A DNA stretch of 64,000 nucleotides from Dermatophagoides farinae. Its lineage: Eukaryota > Arthropoda > Arachnida > Sarcoptiformes > Pyroglyphidae. The translations under genes and the position numbers were made by a program. Position 1 is the stretch's first letter. Each line of letters opens with the position of its first letter. Where the stretch lies: contig NC_134684.1 in assembly GCF_024713945.1 (NCBI RefSeq), positions 3,417,001 to 3,481,000 on the forward strand, given 5' to 3'. Under the pieces are notes generated by a model. That model saw only the letters and a program-made list of their open reading frames with translations, had not been told where the DNA came from and made no database searches. Shown here in pieces: positions 34,282 through 46,181 of the stretch.

Positions 34282-36426
34282 ATTCTGTATACCAATCATT
34301 TTCATTCGGATTTCTGTTTTGGTTTTTATTATTTTCCTTTTGATTTCATAATTCCAATTACACTGAAAATAAAATTATAAAATTATTATTTATGAATTTT
34401 TTTAACAAATGAAAATAAAACACAAACCAATCTCTCTTTTTTTCTTGATGAATAAATGATTTTTTTTTCAAATAAAATTTTTCATTCAATAAAAAAAACT
34501 CATGATATATAACAGTGAAAGTTCGATTAACCATGATACCAATGTATGATATTAATGTTCAACAGATGGCGACACACAAACACAAATTGGTATTAAAGAG
34601 GCTCTCTCTCTCTCTCTCTCTCATTCTTCTTGCCATCGTCATTCTCAGTCATCATATATTATTTCTCTTTTCGTTTCATTTTGTATTCTCAGTAAAAATC
34701 ATTTGATTTGAAACATCGAACAAAAGACTGAAAATTTGTGGCCACAGATATTATGTGACTATCCATTTACCACTATCAATTACAACTGTAAAATTGTTTC
34801 AACCAATAGATGTTGTTGTTGTTGTTGATGATCGTCTGACATTTTATTTTGTATTCATGTTTAAAGATCGAATGTTGATCAATCATTCGTAAATTGTATG
34901 TAGAATGATCATCGTTTATCGGTTTTTTTTTGTGATAAATTATAATTTTTTTTTGTTGTTGTTGTTTTTCTCGTTTTGTTTACCGGATCATTGATAAAAC
35001 TCATCTCTATATCAAATTGTTTACGTGATCTTTTCATAATAATTTATCAATTTCCTTGATCGATGATTATCCAATAACAATTTGATTCAAATTATTTATC
35101 ATCAATATGATCATAAAAGATAACTGTAAGTATATTTTTCCTGGTTTCATAAGTTAATTTTCCATCGAATTCATTTCAATTTGAGAAGAGCTTGGGTATA
35201 TATATGAGTTCAGATGTAACATAGATTTCTGCAACATTCGATTTTTTTTCTGTTTTTGATTGTAAAATCCAAATGTAAGAAGAAGAAGAAGAAAAAAAAA
35301 TAGTCAATATTGTATTTCAAAATCGAATGTGTACAATTTTGTTTTTTTTTCTGCAATAAAAATTATAGATGTGATGTGATTTTTTAATTTACAATTTTCC
35401 TGTACTTTGTCCAAGTACAAATGATGATGATGATGTTTTGCAATAATCATCTAATCAATCGCATACGCATACACAGACACTCTCTGATAGTTGTTTTTTT
35501 TTGTTGTTGTTGCTTTAAAAAAAATCTCACCAGATCATCATCCGATGATGATGGTGATTGGACTATGATCATCAATCAATCACTATCAAATTGAACCATA
35601 ATCATATCACATCACATCATAGTAAAAAATAAAACATTAACCCAGCATTGATTTTCAATCATCAATAACAAAATTAAATAAACCTTAGTTCTTATGTGTG
35701 ACGTAAAAAAATTATTGGTAATTTTTTTTCTCTACCCGCCAGATTTTTTTTTTTTTTTGAATCCTATCTTATTATGATGATGATGATGATTTATATCTCA
35801 TGTATTGCCAACTTATTTATCAATCCAACTCCTTTGTATATATGAGTATGTTTGTTTGTCTGTTTGAATGTTCATCATGTTATTATTACTGCCGTGTATT
35901 GTTGTGTTTGATTATTGTTGATGATGTTGACAAATTTTTCTCTCTCTCTCATTGCTCGTCCGAGAGAAAAAAAAATTGTTCAACCTTGATTCACATTCAC
36001 ATTATTTTTCATTTTTTTAAAAAATATGACTAATTGACTTCCAGTCATATGGTTTTCAATTGTTGATGATTATCTTATCCACCAATATTGACAGTGTAAA
36101 TTCAGTGCTTTTAATTCAAATGATGATGATGATTTTAATATTCGATTTTTATATTATGCAAAAATTATAGTTGCCAAAAAAAAAAAAAATCATTATCACT
36201 TGTTGTTGGCAACTAGCCGACAAAATCTCCTCCTGTCACAAAAAAAATACAGCACAACTTTTTTCCATTCATTTTTGATTAATTGATTTGAATTTATCGT
36301 TTATATTGATTCGAACATTTTTTTTTTTAATTTTCACACATAGATTGTCCGTAAATCCGATATTTTTGTCATTGTTTTTCTAGATGTTGTTAATAACACC
36401 TCTGATTGAACGCGTGATCCTGTAAA
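34282..36426. other. Non-coding region upstream of lipin
   Basis: No gene seen. A (TC)n run lies at 34603-34622, GCCATCT on the minus strand at 34564-34570, and many T and GAT runs. A pyrimidine tract ending TTTTTCTAG at about 36376-36384 is a likely acceptor for the exon carrying the lipin start, so lipin probably has an upstream untranslated exon. Confidence 0.5.
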
Positions 36427-39400
36427 ATGAATTATTTTGGCAAAATATTCTCCAATATTAGCCAGGCATATAGTGAACTAAATCCGGCTACATTGACCGG
36501 TGCTATCGATGTGATTGTTGTTGAACAAGAAGATGGCACCTATCTTACATCACCGTTTCATGTTCGTTTCGGTAAAATGGGCGTATTACGAAGTCGAGAA
36601 AAAATTGTAAGTATCTTTTGTCTAAAGTTTCTCTTACTGACATAATTCTTTTTTTTTAGGTTGATATAGAAATCAATGATGAACCGGTGGAAATACATAT
36701 GAAATTAGGCGATAGTGGTGAAGCATATTTCCTGGAAGAATGTGATGATGATGATGATGGTAATGATGATGAAGAGGAAGAGGATAAAATTCCAGCTGTT
36801 GATGATACGGCTGCAACAACACCGGATGGCCAAACAAATGATCTTAACGATAATGATAATGAAGCAAAATGTGATAAACCAGTGCAAGACAGTAGTGTTG
36901 AAGCATCGGCGGAAAATGTATCTGCACAAAATGATTTACCCGTTCCAATTAATGATGAATCATCGGCCATTGAACATTCCTCCGCTACAATAACAACAAC
37001 TCAGGTTATAAATAATAATAACAAAATCACCGCTATTGATCCATCATCTACTGATTCCTCGACTTCGACACCATGTTCGTCATCATCATCCAATCAAAAA
37101 CGTACACGACGGAAAAAGAAAACCAAACACGGACAAAAGCCATCATTATCACAGAATTTTCCCGAATTACCTGATTCCATGCAGCTAAACAAAGAACAAT
37201 CGATCGAACAACAATTTAAAAATTCCTATCAACAAACAAATGAAAAGGATTTGCATCCATTTTCCGATAGTGAATATGATACTAAAAAACAACGAGAATC
37301 AATTTCATCTGAATGTTATAAATCGGATTCGGAAATCGAAACGTCACGAAGTGAAAAAATATCTAATAATCAAGATTTCATTTCTTGGGATTGGGGTGAA
37401 TTACCACATGTGAAAAATGATTCTACACCCATTTTGAATCATACAAAATCATCAATATCATCGATGCCGATAGCCATGGCCGAGTTAACATCTGATCAAT
37501 CTAAATCGATGCTTGGTGGTGTTCTGAATTTCATGACCAAAGAACAAGATGGTCCAAATAGCATCGACCCCAGCGGCACTAAAGATGATGATAAAGGAAT
37601 CTATCTTGATGAACTAGATCCTAATGACATGAATCCTGAAGTAGCAGCCAAATATTTCCCGAAATTTCGTTCAAGTTTAACAACTAAACCTTCTAATATT
37701 TTAACGGCTACAAGTAGTGATGATGACATTGAATCTGGTAAAGGTGCATCGTTATCAAATTCGCCACGTAGTGCTGATTTTAATTATCAACAACCAGAAA
37801 CATTACATTCAGATTTTGTTGATCGTGTAAAAGAACAACTAATGATACCAGGTGATCTATATAGTTTAAGTCGAATCTATCACGATATGTCAATGTCTCT
37901 ATGTGGACATGTGGAAGATTTAATTGAAAATCCTGATAATACTGAAAGATTTCTTCAATCAATCATATCATTCGATGATTTCAATGAAAACCCTTTACAG
38001 ATTCTTGATAATCCAAATTTGGTAATACGTATGGGTTCAGAATATTATACATGGAAAATGGCATCATCAATGGTACTATCATTGCTCTTATTTCAACGTC
38101 CATTATCGGATAAAACAATGCAAGTTTTAAAGGAAAAATGTATACCAAAAAAAGTTAATAATCAAAATTCTCGTTCATGGCGTTCATGGTTTCGTTCACC
38201 AACACAAAGTGAATCTAACCATCAACAATCTACTGAACCGGCAGCTACGACGACCATTGATAGCAGTAGTAATAGCAGTTCAAATAATATTCATACATCC
38301 GGAGCTAATGTAACGCCGACAAAAAATTCAAACAACAATTATTCTTCGAATAGTATCGAATATGTATCGGATGATGAAACATATAATTCGGTTATAATTT
38401 CAAATAATAGTGCAAGAAATTCAACGACAAACAAACAGGATTCAAACACTGGTACGAAGAAAAAATATCGTAAAGTATTGCGATTAAGTTCAGAGGTTCT
38501 AAAGAAATTAAATCTACGCCATGGATGTAATAAGATAATGTTCAGTGTAACTACTGCTTATCAAGGCACTACAGCTTGTGAAAGTAAAATATTTCTTTGG
38601 CGTCATAATGACAAAATTATCATATCAGATATTGATGGTACAATCACAAAATCTGATGTACTTGGACATATTCTTCCATACATTGGTAAAGATTGGGCTC
38701 AAATGGGTGTGACTAAACTGTATGCAAGCATCGGACAAAATGGGTACAAATTTTTATATTTATCTGCTCGTGCTATCGGTCAGGCTAAAGGTACAAGAGA
38801 TTATTTGACAAGCATCTGCCAGGATGGTCAATGTCTACCCGATGGACCTGTATTATTGTCACCGACATCATTATTTTCAGCTCTTCATCGGTTAGTAGTT
38901 TTTTTTTGAAATTAATAAATTAATTAATGATTAATGATGAATATCATTTTTTTCACAGTGAAGTTATTGAAAAGAAACCCGAAGAGTTTAAGATAAGCTG
39001 TTTGAAAGATATACAATCTTTGTTTCCAATGAATCCATTATTCGCTGGTTTTGGCAACAAAATCAATGTATGCAATATAATTATTTATTATCAAAATTTA
39101 AATTTTTTTTAATACAATTTTTTTTTGCACTAAAGGACACTTGGGCATACAAAGCAGTTGGCATCGATATAAGCCGTATATTCACTATAAATCATCGCGG
39201 TGAACTTAAATTGGAAAAAATCAGATCATTTAGATCATCGTAAGTTTTTTTTCAGATGATAAAAAAAAATGTTTTTAATTTCTTTTTTATTATTTATCAA
39301 TTAATTTATTCAAACAGATATAATGAATTGAGCCAATTTGTGGATCAAATGTTTCCACCATTGAACAAAGATCGATTAGTCGAACCGCATGATGATTTTA

Positions 39401-39495
39401 ATTCATTTTTATATTGGCGTACCGATATACCAATAATCGATGATAATGAATTGATTGGATCAACAAATGGATTATCATCAGTACTGGCCAAATGA
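36427..39495 (+). CDS. LPIN: Lipin (phosphatidate phosphatase)
   Basis: Mg2+-dependent phosphatidate phosphatase making diacylglycerol, and a nuclear coregulator. Five exons: 36427-36606, 36660-38890, 38959-39067, 39136-39239, 39318-39495; phases agree; 933 residues. The N-LIP domain starts [15 protein letters not shown] and includes [16 protein letters not shown] and [12 protein letters not shown] basic nuclear-localisation segment [14 protein letters not shown] lies near residue 150. The C-LIP catalytic domain holds the HAD motif DIDGT at about 717-721 ([13 protein letters not shown]), then [15 protein letters not shown] and [14 protein letters not shown], and ends with [16 protein letters not shown] and [14 protein letters not shown]. 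Acidic and Ser repeats in exon 2 are encoded by GAT/TCA tracts. Confidence 0.97.
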
Positions 39496-39773
39496 TGATT
39501 ATCATTATGTTAGCTATAATTTGTTGATTTTTATTTTTTTTTCTCCTTTTTTTTTAATTCAATGTCGATACAAATACATGAATGTTTTCACAACACCTAT
39601 TCATCATTAATATATGGTCTTTCATATCAGAATCCACTGTCTTGATTTTATTATTATTATTATTATTGCAATTTTTATTTTTGAAATACAAATCATTTTA
39701 TTTGTTTTTTCTTAATCGAATATTGAATCGAGTGATTAAAAAGCAATATCGTTTGATTTTTTTTTTGGTTCAA

Positions 39774-40557
39774 TCACCATTTACGTTCTTTACCGGCCCA
39801 ATCTAAAAATTTTCCAGTGTATGACATGTCGGCTTTGTTGAATACATCCAACAAACCAGTAGCACTAGTTTCCGTATTGATCAAAGCATTTGGGCCGCCC
39901 ATATCGGTTTGAACCCAACCAGGATGAAGTGTCATGACGATAATGTTATCCGATTTTAAGTCAACAGACAATGATTTGGTGAACATATTCATGGTCACTT
40001 TACTTGCACGATAAGCGTAACTACCACCGGAACCATTGTCATCGATTGAACCCATAGCTGAAGAAATGTTTGCAACCAAAGTTTTTTGTCCAGCTGCAGC
40101 TGAAGCCTATAAATTAAATTTAATTCATTTTAATCAATCACATCAATGACTACATATTGTTTATATTTACCTTCAACAATGGCAACAATGCTTTGGTCAA
40201 CATCAATGAACCAACGGCGTTCACTTCGACATTTGTCAATATATCTTTTGGGGTGACATTATCCAATGTTGATCGGATAGCCATTCCAGCATTGTTGATC
40301 AATAGATTGAGGCCTTCATTCTTGACAATCGATTCAACTTGTTTGACAAAATCACCATAGCTATCATAGTTAGTAACATCATAAGTCAATACATGTAGAT
40401 TATTATGAGCCAATTTAAGACTATCCAATTCAGGCGATTGTTTTCGAGTGGTTGCAATCAAATTTTTCGGCGAATTATTTTGTTTCAACAATTGTCGAAC
40501 AAATTCCAATCCGATTCCACGATTGGCACCGGTTACAATAACGTTTTTAAAAGTCAT
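39774..40557 (-). CDS. Short-chain dehydrogenase/reductase (C-factor/sniffer-like)
   Basis: Exons 40557-40171 and 40106-39774, a 64-base intron in phase 0, encode 239 residues. Classical SDR motifs: cofactor-binding TGANRGIG (residues 9-16), structural NNAG near 90, catalytic Ser in NISSAMG and YxxxK in YAYRASK. The closest type is the C-factor/sniffer carbonyl reductase group (LHPGWVQTDMGGPNA downstream of the active site). Probably NADPH-dependent reduction of carbonyl compounds; the substrate cannot be read from the sequence. It lies tail-to-tail with lipin (278 bases) and head-to-head with the THUMPD3-like gene. Confidence 0.9.
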
Positions 40558-40823
40558 TTTTTTTCTTTGTTTTTAAATTACTCGATTTTGTTGTTTATGT
40601 CAAGAGAAATTGTTTATATGTTTAGATGGTATCATCACTATATTTATATACTTTTAAATCGATTGCTCAAATTAAATCACGTCGATATCGATTTTCTTAT
40701 CATTTTCAATTGAAAAAAAATGATTTTTACTGCCATCTATTGCATTTTAATGGAAATATCCATTTCGATCCAACAAGACAGAAATTTGCTAATTGCCGAA
40801 TATTGAATTCGAATTACAAAAAA

Positions 40824-41972
40824 ATGGAGCCATCGAATATAATAACTTATGAAGCAACTGTTACTACCGGTTTAGAATCATTGGCTCGTAAAGAAATTCG
40901 TGAAAAAATTGCAGATTGTTTTGACATTAATCATACGAATGGACGAATCATTTTTCGTACAAAATGTGGTTATGATCAAATTTCGAAATTATGTTCAATC
41001 GATAATATTTTCACCGTTATCTATGACGAATATCATCCACATTTAATCGATATGGATCTCGAAACTCTTGAGCAACAAATCTTCATGTCTGTGATTGAAA
41101 AATGCGATTGGAAAACTGGAATTAGTGTATGGAAAGAAGCGATAAAATTTACCGGAGATATTGATGCTATACTTGATCCGGATGATAAATTGGCAATACC
41201 TTCATTCCGAGCTTCATGTAATCGTAGTGGTGAGCATAAATTTACATCCCAAGATGCTGCACATCGATTCGGTGGCCTTATCAATGATCGATTTCAGTGG
41301 AAAGTTTCACTCAAACAATATGATTTGGAAATTGTGCTCAACATCAAAGATAATTCGTTACGAATATCATTGTGTTTGACGAAACAATCGTTATCCAAAA
41401 GGCATATCGTATCGTTTGGCCTAACAACATTACGAGGAACAATTGCCTATAATCTCATTCAAATAGCCAATGTACAACCCGGAGAAATTGTCTGTGACCC
41501 ATTATGTGGTTCAGGTGTCATACCGATTGAATGTTCGAAAAATTGGCATGAAAATTTTACCATTGCTGCCGATCTATTTGAAACGGCTATCGATAAGACT
41601 CGAACCAATTTCAATGCAAATGGTCTATTTAAACGGGCTGATCTATCGAAATGGGATTCAACACAATTACCATTGAGAGACAATACAATCGATGTATTTG
41701 TCACTGATCTTCCATTCGGTAAACGAATGGGAACCAAAATGGAAAATAGAAAATTGTATCCATTGTTGATAACTGAGATGATTCGATGTGCCCGTTTAGG
41801 ATCGGCTCGAATTGTCATACTAACTCAAGATAAATTGAATGCAAACAAAACAATCTACAATCAAATTACACAAAAATATTGTAAATTCGAAAGAGCATAT
41901 CATGTAAATGTTGGTGGTCTGAATGCTTCAGTTTACTTATTGAAACGAAATGGACAATCATTTGACAAATAA
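40824..41972 (+). CDS. THUMPD3: tRNA (guanine-N2) methyltransferase, THUMPD3-like
   Basis: S-adenosylmethionine-dependent methyltransferase that, with TRMT112, makes m2G in tRNA. The start at 40824 (MEPSNIITYEATVTTGLES) matches where the ferredoxin-like/THUMP part of homologues begins; the frame stays open to an earlier ATG at 40626, which would add 66 residues of unclear value, possibly a mitochondrial presequence. 382 residues. The THUMP region is followed by the Rossmann methyltransferase: SFGLTTLRGTIAYNLIQIA, SAM-binding CDPLCGSGVIPIECS, AADLF, and the catalytic motif TDLPFGKRMG, of the (N/D)LPFG type seen in guanine-N2 enzymes. Single exon. GCCATCT lies at 40732-40738 in the shared divergent promoter. 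Confidence 0.92.
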   Translation: MEPSNIITYEATVTTGLESLARKEIREKIADCFDINHTNGRIIFRTKCGYDQISKLCSIDNIFTVIYDEYHPHLIDMDLETLEQQIFMSVIEKCDWKTGISVWKEAIKFTGDIDAILDPDDKLAIPSFRASCNRSGEHKFTSQDAAHRFGGLINDRFQWKVSLKQYDLEIVLNIKDNSLRISLCLTKQSLSKRHIVSFGLTTLRGTIAYNLIQIANVQPGEIVCDPLCGSGVIPIECSKNWHENFTIAADLFETAIDKTRTNFNANGLFKRADLSKWDSTQLPLRDNTIDVFVTDLPFGKRMGTKMENRKLYPLLITEMIRCARLGSARIVILTQDKLNANKTIYNQITQKYCKFERAYHVNVGGLNASVYLLKRNGQSFDK

Positions 41973-42021
41973 ACAAAATTTTTAATTTTATAAATCAAAA
42001 TGAAAAAATCATTAATTCGTT

Positions 42022-42507
42022 TTAAATGACCAATTCATATGGAAGTGGTCGTAAATTGATGGGTTTATTTGTCTTGCTAACACGGATGAAATGTCCCGGT
42101 TTTGGTTGATCTGGTTGTCGTTTTAGGTTGACAAAAACGCTCTTTTCTTTAGCAACTTTCTTCAATTCATCATTTCGTTTGAGACGATCAAGAAAATCTT
42201 TACGACATGTTGAATGCGAAATATGTTCAATACGAACATTGATCTTTTTCGGTATGACACGAGTACGTACACGTTTATTGACGACAATACCGACAGCATG
42301 TTTGGTTACATTATAAATTCGTCCAGTTTTACCATGATAGAATTTATGCGGCATGCCTTTATGGAACGCACCATTGCCTTTGATGTCGACAATATCGCCA
42401 CGTTTGTAAACTTTTAGAAATGTGGACAATTTTTGTGTACCATGGTTTCGAAAACCTTTGGAAAAAAGGTAACGGGTACCACGTCGGTAACCTTTTGGGT
42501 TAGTCAT
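42022..42507 (-). CDS. RPL21: 60S ribosomal protein L21 (eL21)
   Basis: 161 residues, the usual length, beginning [19 protein letters not shown] and containing [22 protein letters not shown] and [19 protein letters not shown]. Component of the large ribosomal subunit. Coding exon is single, but a TTTGTAG acceptor just before the ATG (about 42519) and a donor-like ACG|GTTTGT near 42597 suggest a short 5' UTR intron. The upstream exon begins with a 5'TOP-like pyrimidine tract. The stop codon lies 49 bases from that of the THUMPD3-like gene (convergent). Confidence 0.98.
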   Translation of the reverse strand: MTNPKGYRRGTRYLFSKGFRNHGTQKLSTFLKVYKRGDIVDIKGNGAFHKGMPHKFYHGKTGRIYNVTKHAVGIVVNKRVRTRVIPKKINVRIEHISHSTCRKDFLDRLKRNDELKKVAKEKSVFVNLKRQPDQPKPGHFIRVSKTNKPINLRPLPYELVI

Positions 42508-42617
42508 TTTTTATTCTACAAAAAAAAAATTATGAAAAACGAAAAAATCACTAAAAATTGCCAAGAAAAAAAATCAAAAAAAAACAATGACAAACCGTGA
42601 TTCTTGTGTTGAAACGT

Positions 42618-42630
42618 GGAGGAAAAGGGA
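42618..42630 (-). promoter_or_regulatory. 5'TOP-like initiation tract of RPL21
   Basis: The minus strand reads TCCCTTTTCCTCC, the oligopyrimidine context in which ribosomal-protein mRNAs start, about 110 bases upstream of the RPL21 ATG with an inferred UTR intron between. Start site not verified. Confidence 0.45.
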
Positions 42631-42881
42631 AACACACATCCACTAGAATTTGTACGCATGTGCCATACCTCGTGTTCAATAGAGCTATTCATCGACACTA
42701 GGACATTTGAAAATAAAACGCTTGAAAAAATTGTTCGTGAAAATTTTCAATTTGAAAATAACTTGGATTTTATTAGTAAAAGATAAAAATTTTATTAAAA
42801 TCATCAAGATCAAATCAATAATTTCAATGATAATTAAATTATTATAATTATAAAATGTGAAACGGCTACAATAATAAGAAA

Positions 42882-43307
42882 TTATGCATCATCTTCGAGT
42901 TGAACATGTGAATGAATATCTTTGGCTAGATTGATCCAATTCAATATTTGTGGCATTGAATCGTTACTAGATGGAATTTTATCCATATTCCAGCAATAGG
43001 CTTCGTCAACCAATCGACGAGCAACAACAGTGTTATCATTTTTCTCTCCTTCTATTGGATCGATAACTGTAAAGGAAAAATTTTTCGGCAATTGAACCAA
43101 TTGACCGTTCATAGGTCTACCTCTAAACGACACATTCAATCGTTCATCATTCGTATTGAATTGACTATCAAAATAATCAAATATTGGAACATTTTGACAA
43201 TCTTTATGAAATTGACAATTAATCAGATGTAATCGAGAAGTTGAATCTTTCGATGGAGAAATCGTATCTTCAGTTTGATCAACGATTTTTATTGTTTTAA
43301 TTTTCAT
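42882..43307 (-). CDS. RNASEH2C: Ribonuclease H2 subunit C
   Basis: Non-catalytic subunit of the RNase H2 complex that removes ribonucleotides from DNA and RNA-DNA hybrids. The start at 43307 (MKIKTIKIVDQTED) gives 141 residues; an in-frame ATG at 43379 would add 24. Recognised from the triple-barrel core FYLPC-like HLINCQFH, then YFDSQFNTNDERLNVSFRGR and NGQLVQLPKNF, and the C-terminal YCWNMDKIPSSND and WINLAKDIHSHV, which parallel human RNASEH2C (LEVSFRGRCLRGEEVAVP and TLWGLETIPGPD...LAAAIHAQV). Intronless. Divergent from the ARP2 gene. Confidence 0.88.
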   Translation of the reverse strand: MKIKTIKIVDQTEDTISPSKDSTSRLHLINCQFHKDCQNVPIFDYFDSQFNTNDERLNVSFRGRPMNGQLVQLPKNFSFTVIDPIEGEKNDNTVVARRLVDEAYCWNMDKIPSSNDSMPQILNWINLAKDIHSHVQLEDDA

Positions 43308-43777
43308 GATGATTTGTTTGTTTAATCCGAACAATGATGATAAAATTTGACGAAACACAACAAGAATGGTAATCATCAATTTTTATGGATACATCAATCA
43401 AGAAAGAAAAAAACAACAAATTGATCTCACCAGTAAGACAATCATCAATCTTGGCGCCATCTATTATCGTTGAAACCCATTATTTAGAGATTATTGCACT
43501 GTTTTAGATTGAAGCTGACACTAACTCCAAGCTTTTGGATAGTCTCTCTCTCTCTCTCTGTGTGTGTGTTTGTTTGTGACGCGATGATAAAATTTGGGTG
43601 GTGTAGTTTACATTTGATTGTGATGGCTGTGATGATGGTATGATGTTCAATCAATTCCGTTATCGATTCATAAATTTGTAAACGTCACTCATTAATTGAA
43701 TTTTATTATCAAACGGAATTGCTCGAATTATTTTTTTTGCTTGTTTTTGTTTTTCTTTTTCTTTTGGATCCTCATAA
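43308..43777. promoter_or_regulatory. Divergent promoter RNASEH2C / ARP2
   Basis: 470 bases between diverging starts, with GCCATCT at 43456-43462 in the context TTGGCGCCATCTATTATCG, and a (CT)n/(GT)n tract at 43544-43569. Confidence 0.4.
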
Positions 43778-45403
43778 ATGGACAGTGAAGGCAGAAAAAT
43801 TATCGTCTGCGATAATGGGACCGGTGTAAGTGAAATTCATTCATGATTCAATTTGTAGTGAAAAAATATTTTCCATTATGGACAGTTTGTTAAATGTGGT
43901 TATGCTGGTTCAAATTTTCCAAAACATACATTCCCATCTGTAGTAGGACGACCAATTATTCGTGCTGCCCAACGTATCGATGATATTGAGATCAAGGTAG
44001 AATTTAATTAATTTTATTTACATTATTTTTTTGACTAACTTTCGCTTTCTGATAATTACTTATTGCTTACCATTTCTTACTTAATTTATAATAATTTAAA
44101 GCATAATAAGGAGGAAATTATAGAATCTGTAAGATTCTTTTTTTTTGCTTAATTTTTAAAGATTTTTTTTATTGAATTCATTAATTATATATAATCCATT
44201 CTTGATATTGTAATAATAGGATCTTATGGTCGGTGATGAAGCGAATAAACTTCGTTCATATCTTGAATTATCATATCCAATGGAGAATGGTATCGTTCGA
44301 AATTGGGATGATATGTGCCACGTATGGGATCATACATTCTATGATATGCTTCAGATTGATCCTAAAAATAGTCGAATTTTACTGACCGAACCACCATTGA
44401 ATCCGATTAATAATCGTAAAAAAATGATCGAAATGATGTTTGAAAAATATCAATTTCATTCAGCATACATTGCCATACAAGCCGTTCTTACATTATATGC
44501 ACAAGGATTGATGACTGGTGTTGTTGTCGATATTGGCGATGGTGTTACACATATTTGCCCGGTTTATCAAGGATTTGCTATGCCTCATCTTACCAGAAGA
44601 TTAGATGTGGCCGGCCGAGAAGTGACACGATATTTAATCAAGGTAAGAGTACATGTGTGTTTGATTTTTCTTTGAATTTTAAAATTGTCAATTCTTAATA
44701 GTTATTATTGTTACGTGGCTATGCATTTAATCATACGGCTGATTTTGAAACGGTTCGAATGTTGAAAGAAAAAATGTGCTATATTGCCTATAATTGTGAA
44801 CAGGAACAAAAACTAGCCGAAGAAACTACCTATCTGACCGAAACGTATACGGTAACTGCTTGTTTGATTTTATTTTTTTCAATTCGCAAGGATAATGATT
44901 ATCATTTTTCTTTTCACTAGTTAAATGATGGTCGTATAATTAAATTAAGTGGTGAACGATTTGAAGCACCAGAAGCTTTATTTCAACCACATTTGGTCAA
45001 TATCGAAGGCCAAGGTATTTCGGAATTATTATTCAATACGATCAATAGTGCAGATCTAGATCTACGTAGTGAATTATATAAACACATTGTTCTTAGTGGT
45101 GGTTCAACAATGTATCCAGGACTACCATCACGATTAGAACGTGAAATTAAACAATTATATCTAGAACGCATACTAAAAGGTGATGGTCAAAAATTACAAA
45201 AATTCAAAATTCGTGTTGAAGATCCACCAAGGCGTAAAGATATGGTATTTATTGGTGGTGCCGTATTAGCCGATGTTATGAAAGATCATCCACAATTTTG
45301 GATCACTCGGCAACAATATGAAGAGATGGGTATTGATCATATTATACGTTTACAATCTAATAATGTTGCTTCATCATCTGCATCCGTGTCAGCATCATCG
45401 TAG
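43778..45403 (+). CDS. ACTR2: Actin-related protein 2 (ARP2/3 complex)
   Basis: Actin-like ATPase subunit that with ARP3 forms the first two subunits of a branched actin filament. Exons: 43778-43825, 43886-43996, optional 27-base microexon 44102-44128, 44220-44642, 44702-44851, 44921-45403; all phase 0. With the microexon 413 residues, without it 404 (human 394). Landmarks: [92 protein letters not shown] and [16 protein letters not shown]. The microexon would insert HNKEEIIES between the DIEIK and DLMVGDE segments. A Ser/Ala-rich tail of about 10 residues is extra. Confidence 0.97.
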
Positions 45404-45737
45404 TCATTTGCATCCACAATCAATATTCGATAAAATATATTTTTTATTTATTTAAGAATGAAAAAAAAGTTTGTATTATTATTACAAGAAAGAAAATAAC
45501 AAACAAGCTGGAAGAATGATATCCACAATAACAATCCATGATCATCAATTTTTAAATTTGAAACATTAAACATAACACATAAAAATTGGAAACTGAAAAT
45601 GTTATTCCTATATTTCTAAATTGATTAAGTTGTTTTTTTTTTTACTTTGAATAAAAAAATAAATAAATAAAACTGAGTGAGAATGATAATCAGATGCTAA
45701 ATTTTTGAACGTTTTTTTTTGTTTGTTTGTTTAAATA
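45404..45737. other. ARP2 3' flank, no gene seen
   Basis: AT-rich, with AATAAA-type hexamers on both strands between two convergent genes; 3' UTRs probably overlap here. Confidence 0.5.
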
Positions 45738-46181
45738 TCAATAAGAACCATTGTCCGGTAATGGTTGTGGTTTTCCTGTTGACCAATTATAGAATCGTTT
45801 TCCAAGTGACCATAAAACTATTGAACCAAGTGCAGCAACAGCAAATCCTTGTGCTGCTAAACGTGTATGGATAAGAAAGAAACTTAATTTCATTCCACCA
45901 CGTTCACGTGCCTTATATATTCGATAGCCAGCGATGCCCAAAAATCCAGCCGTAGCTATTATTTTGAAACATTTTTTTTTCAATAAATGAAACAACAAAT
46001 AAAACAAAACAAAACAAAACAAAACAAAAAAAACGAACATACCAAGTGGAAGCATTGGGCCGGATTTAATTTTTTTCATAAAACGATTCTCATCCTGTGT
46101 ATCTTCGAATATCTGTCCAGGTGCAACAAATAATTGTTGTGATTGTGGATTTTGATGATGATTGCTTTCCATCATTATCAT
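45738..46181 (-). CDS. HIG1-domain protein (HIGD1/2, respiratory supercomplex factor)
   Basis: Small inner-mitochondrial-membrane protein of the hypoxia-induced-gene family. Exons 46181-46043 and 45955-45738, an 87-base intron in phase 1 containing an AAAAC tract, encode 118 residues. The HIG1 domain has the typical order: RFMKKIKSGPMLPLGATAGFL..., first membrane helix, YRIYKARERGGMKLSFFLIHTRLAAQGFAVAALG with the family motif (K/R)xRxG...HxRxAAQG, and a second helix VLWSLG. The first two of three starting Met codons could each be used. Binds and tunes cytochrome-c oxidase/supercomplexes in characterised members. Confidence 0.92.
   Translation of the reverse strand: MIMMESNHHQNPQSQQLFVAPGQIFEDTQDENRFMKKIKSGPMLPLGMFVFFVLFCFVLFYLLFHLLKKKCFKIIATAGFLGIAGYRIYKARERGGMKLSFFLIHTRLAAQGFAVAALGSIVLWSLGKRFYNWSTGKPQPLPDNGSY

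Noticed and set aside
36656-36970. Minus-strand frame rich in Ser opposite lipin exon 2
   Set aside because: Antisense shadow of the acidic lipin segment; no independent start context or family similarity.
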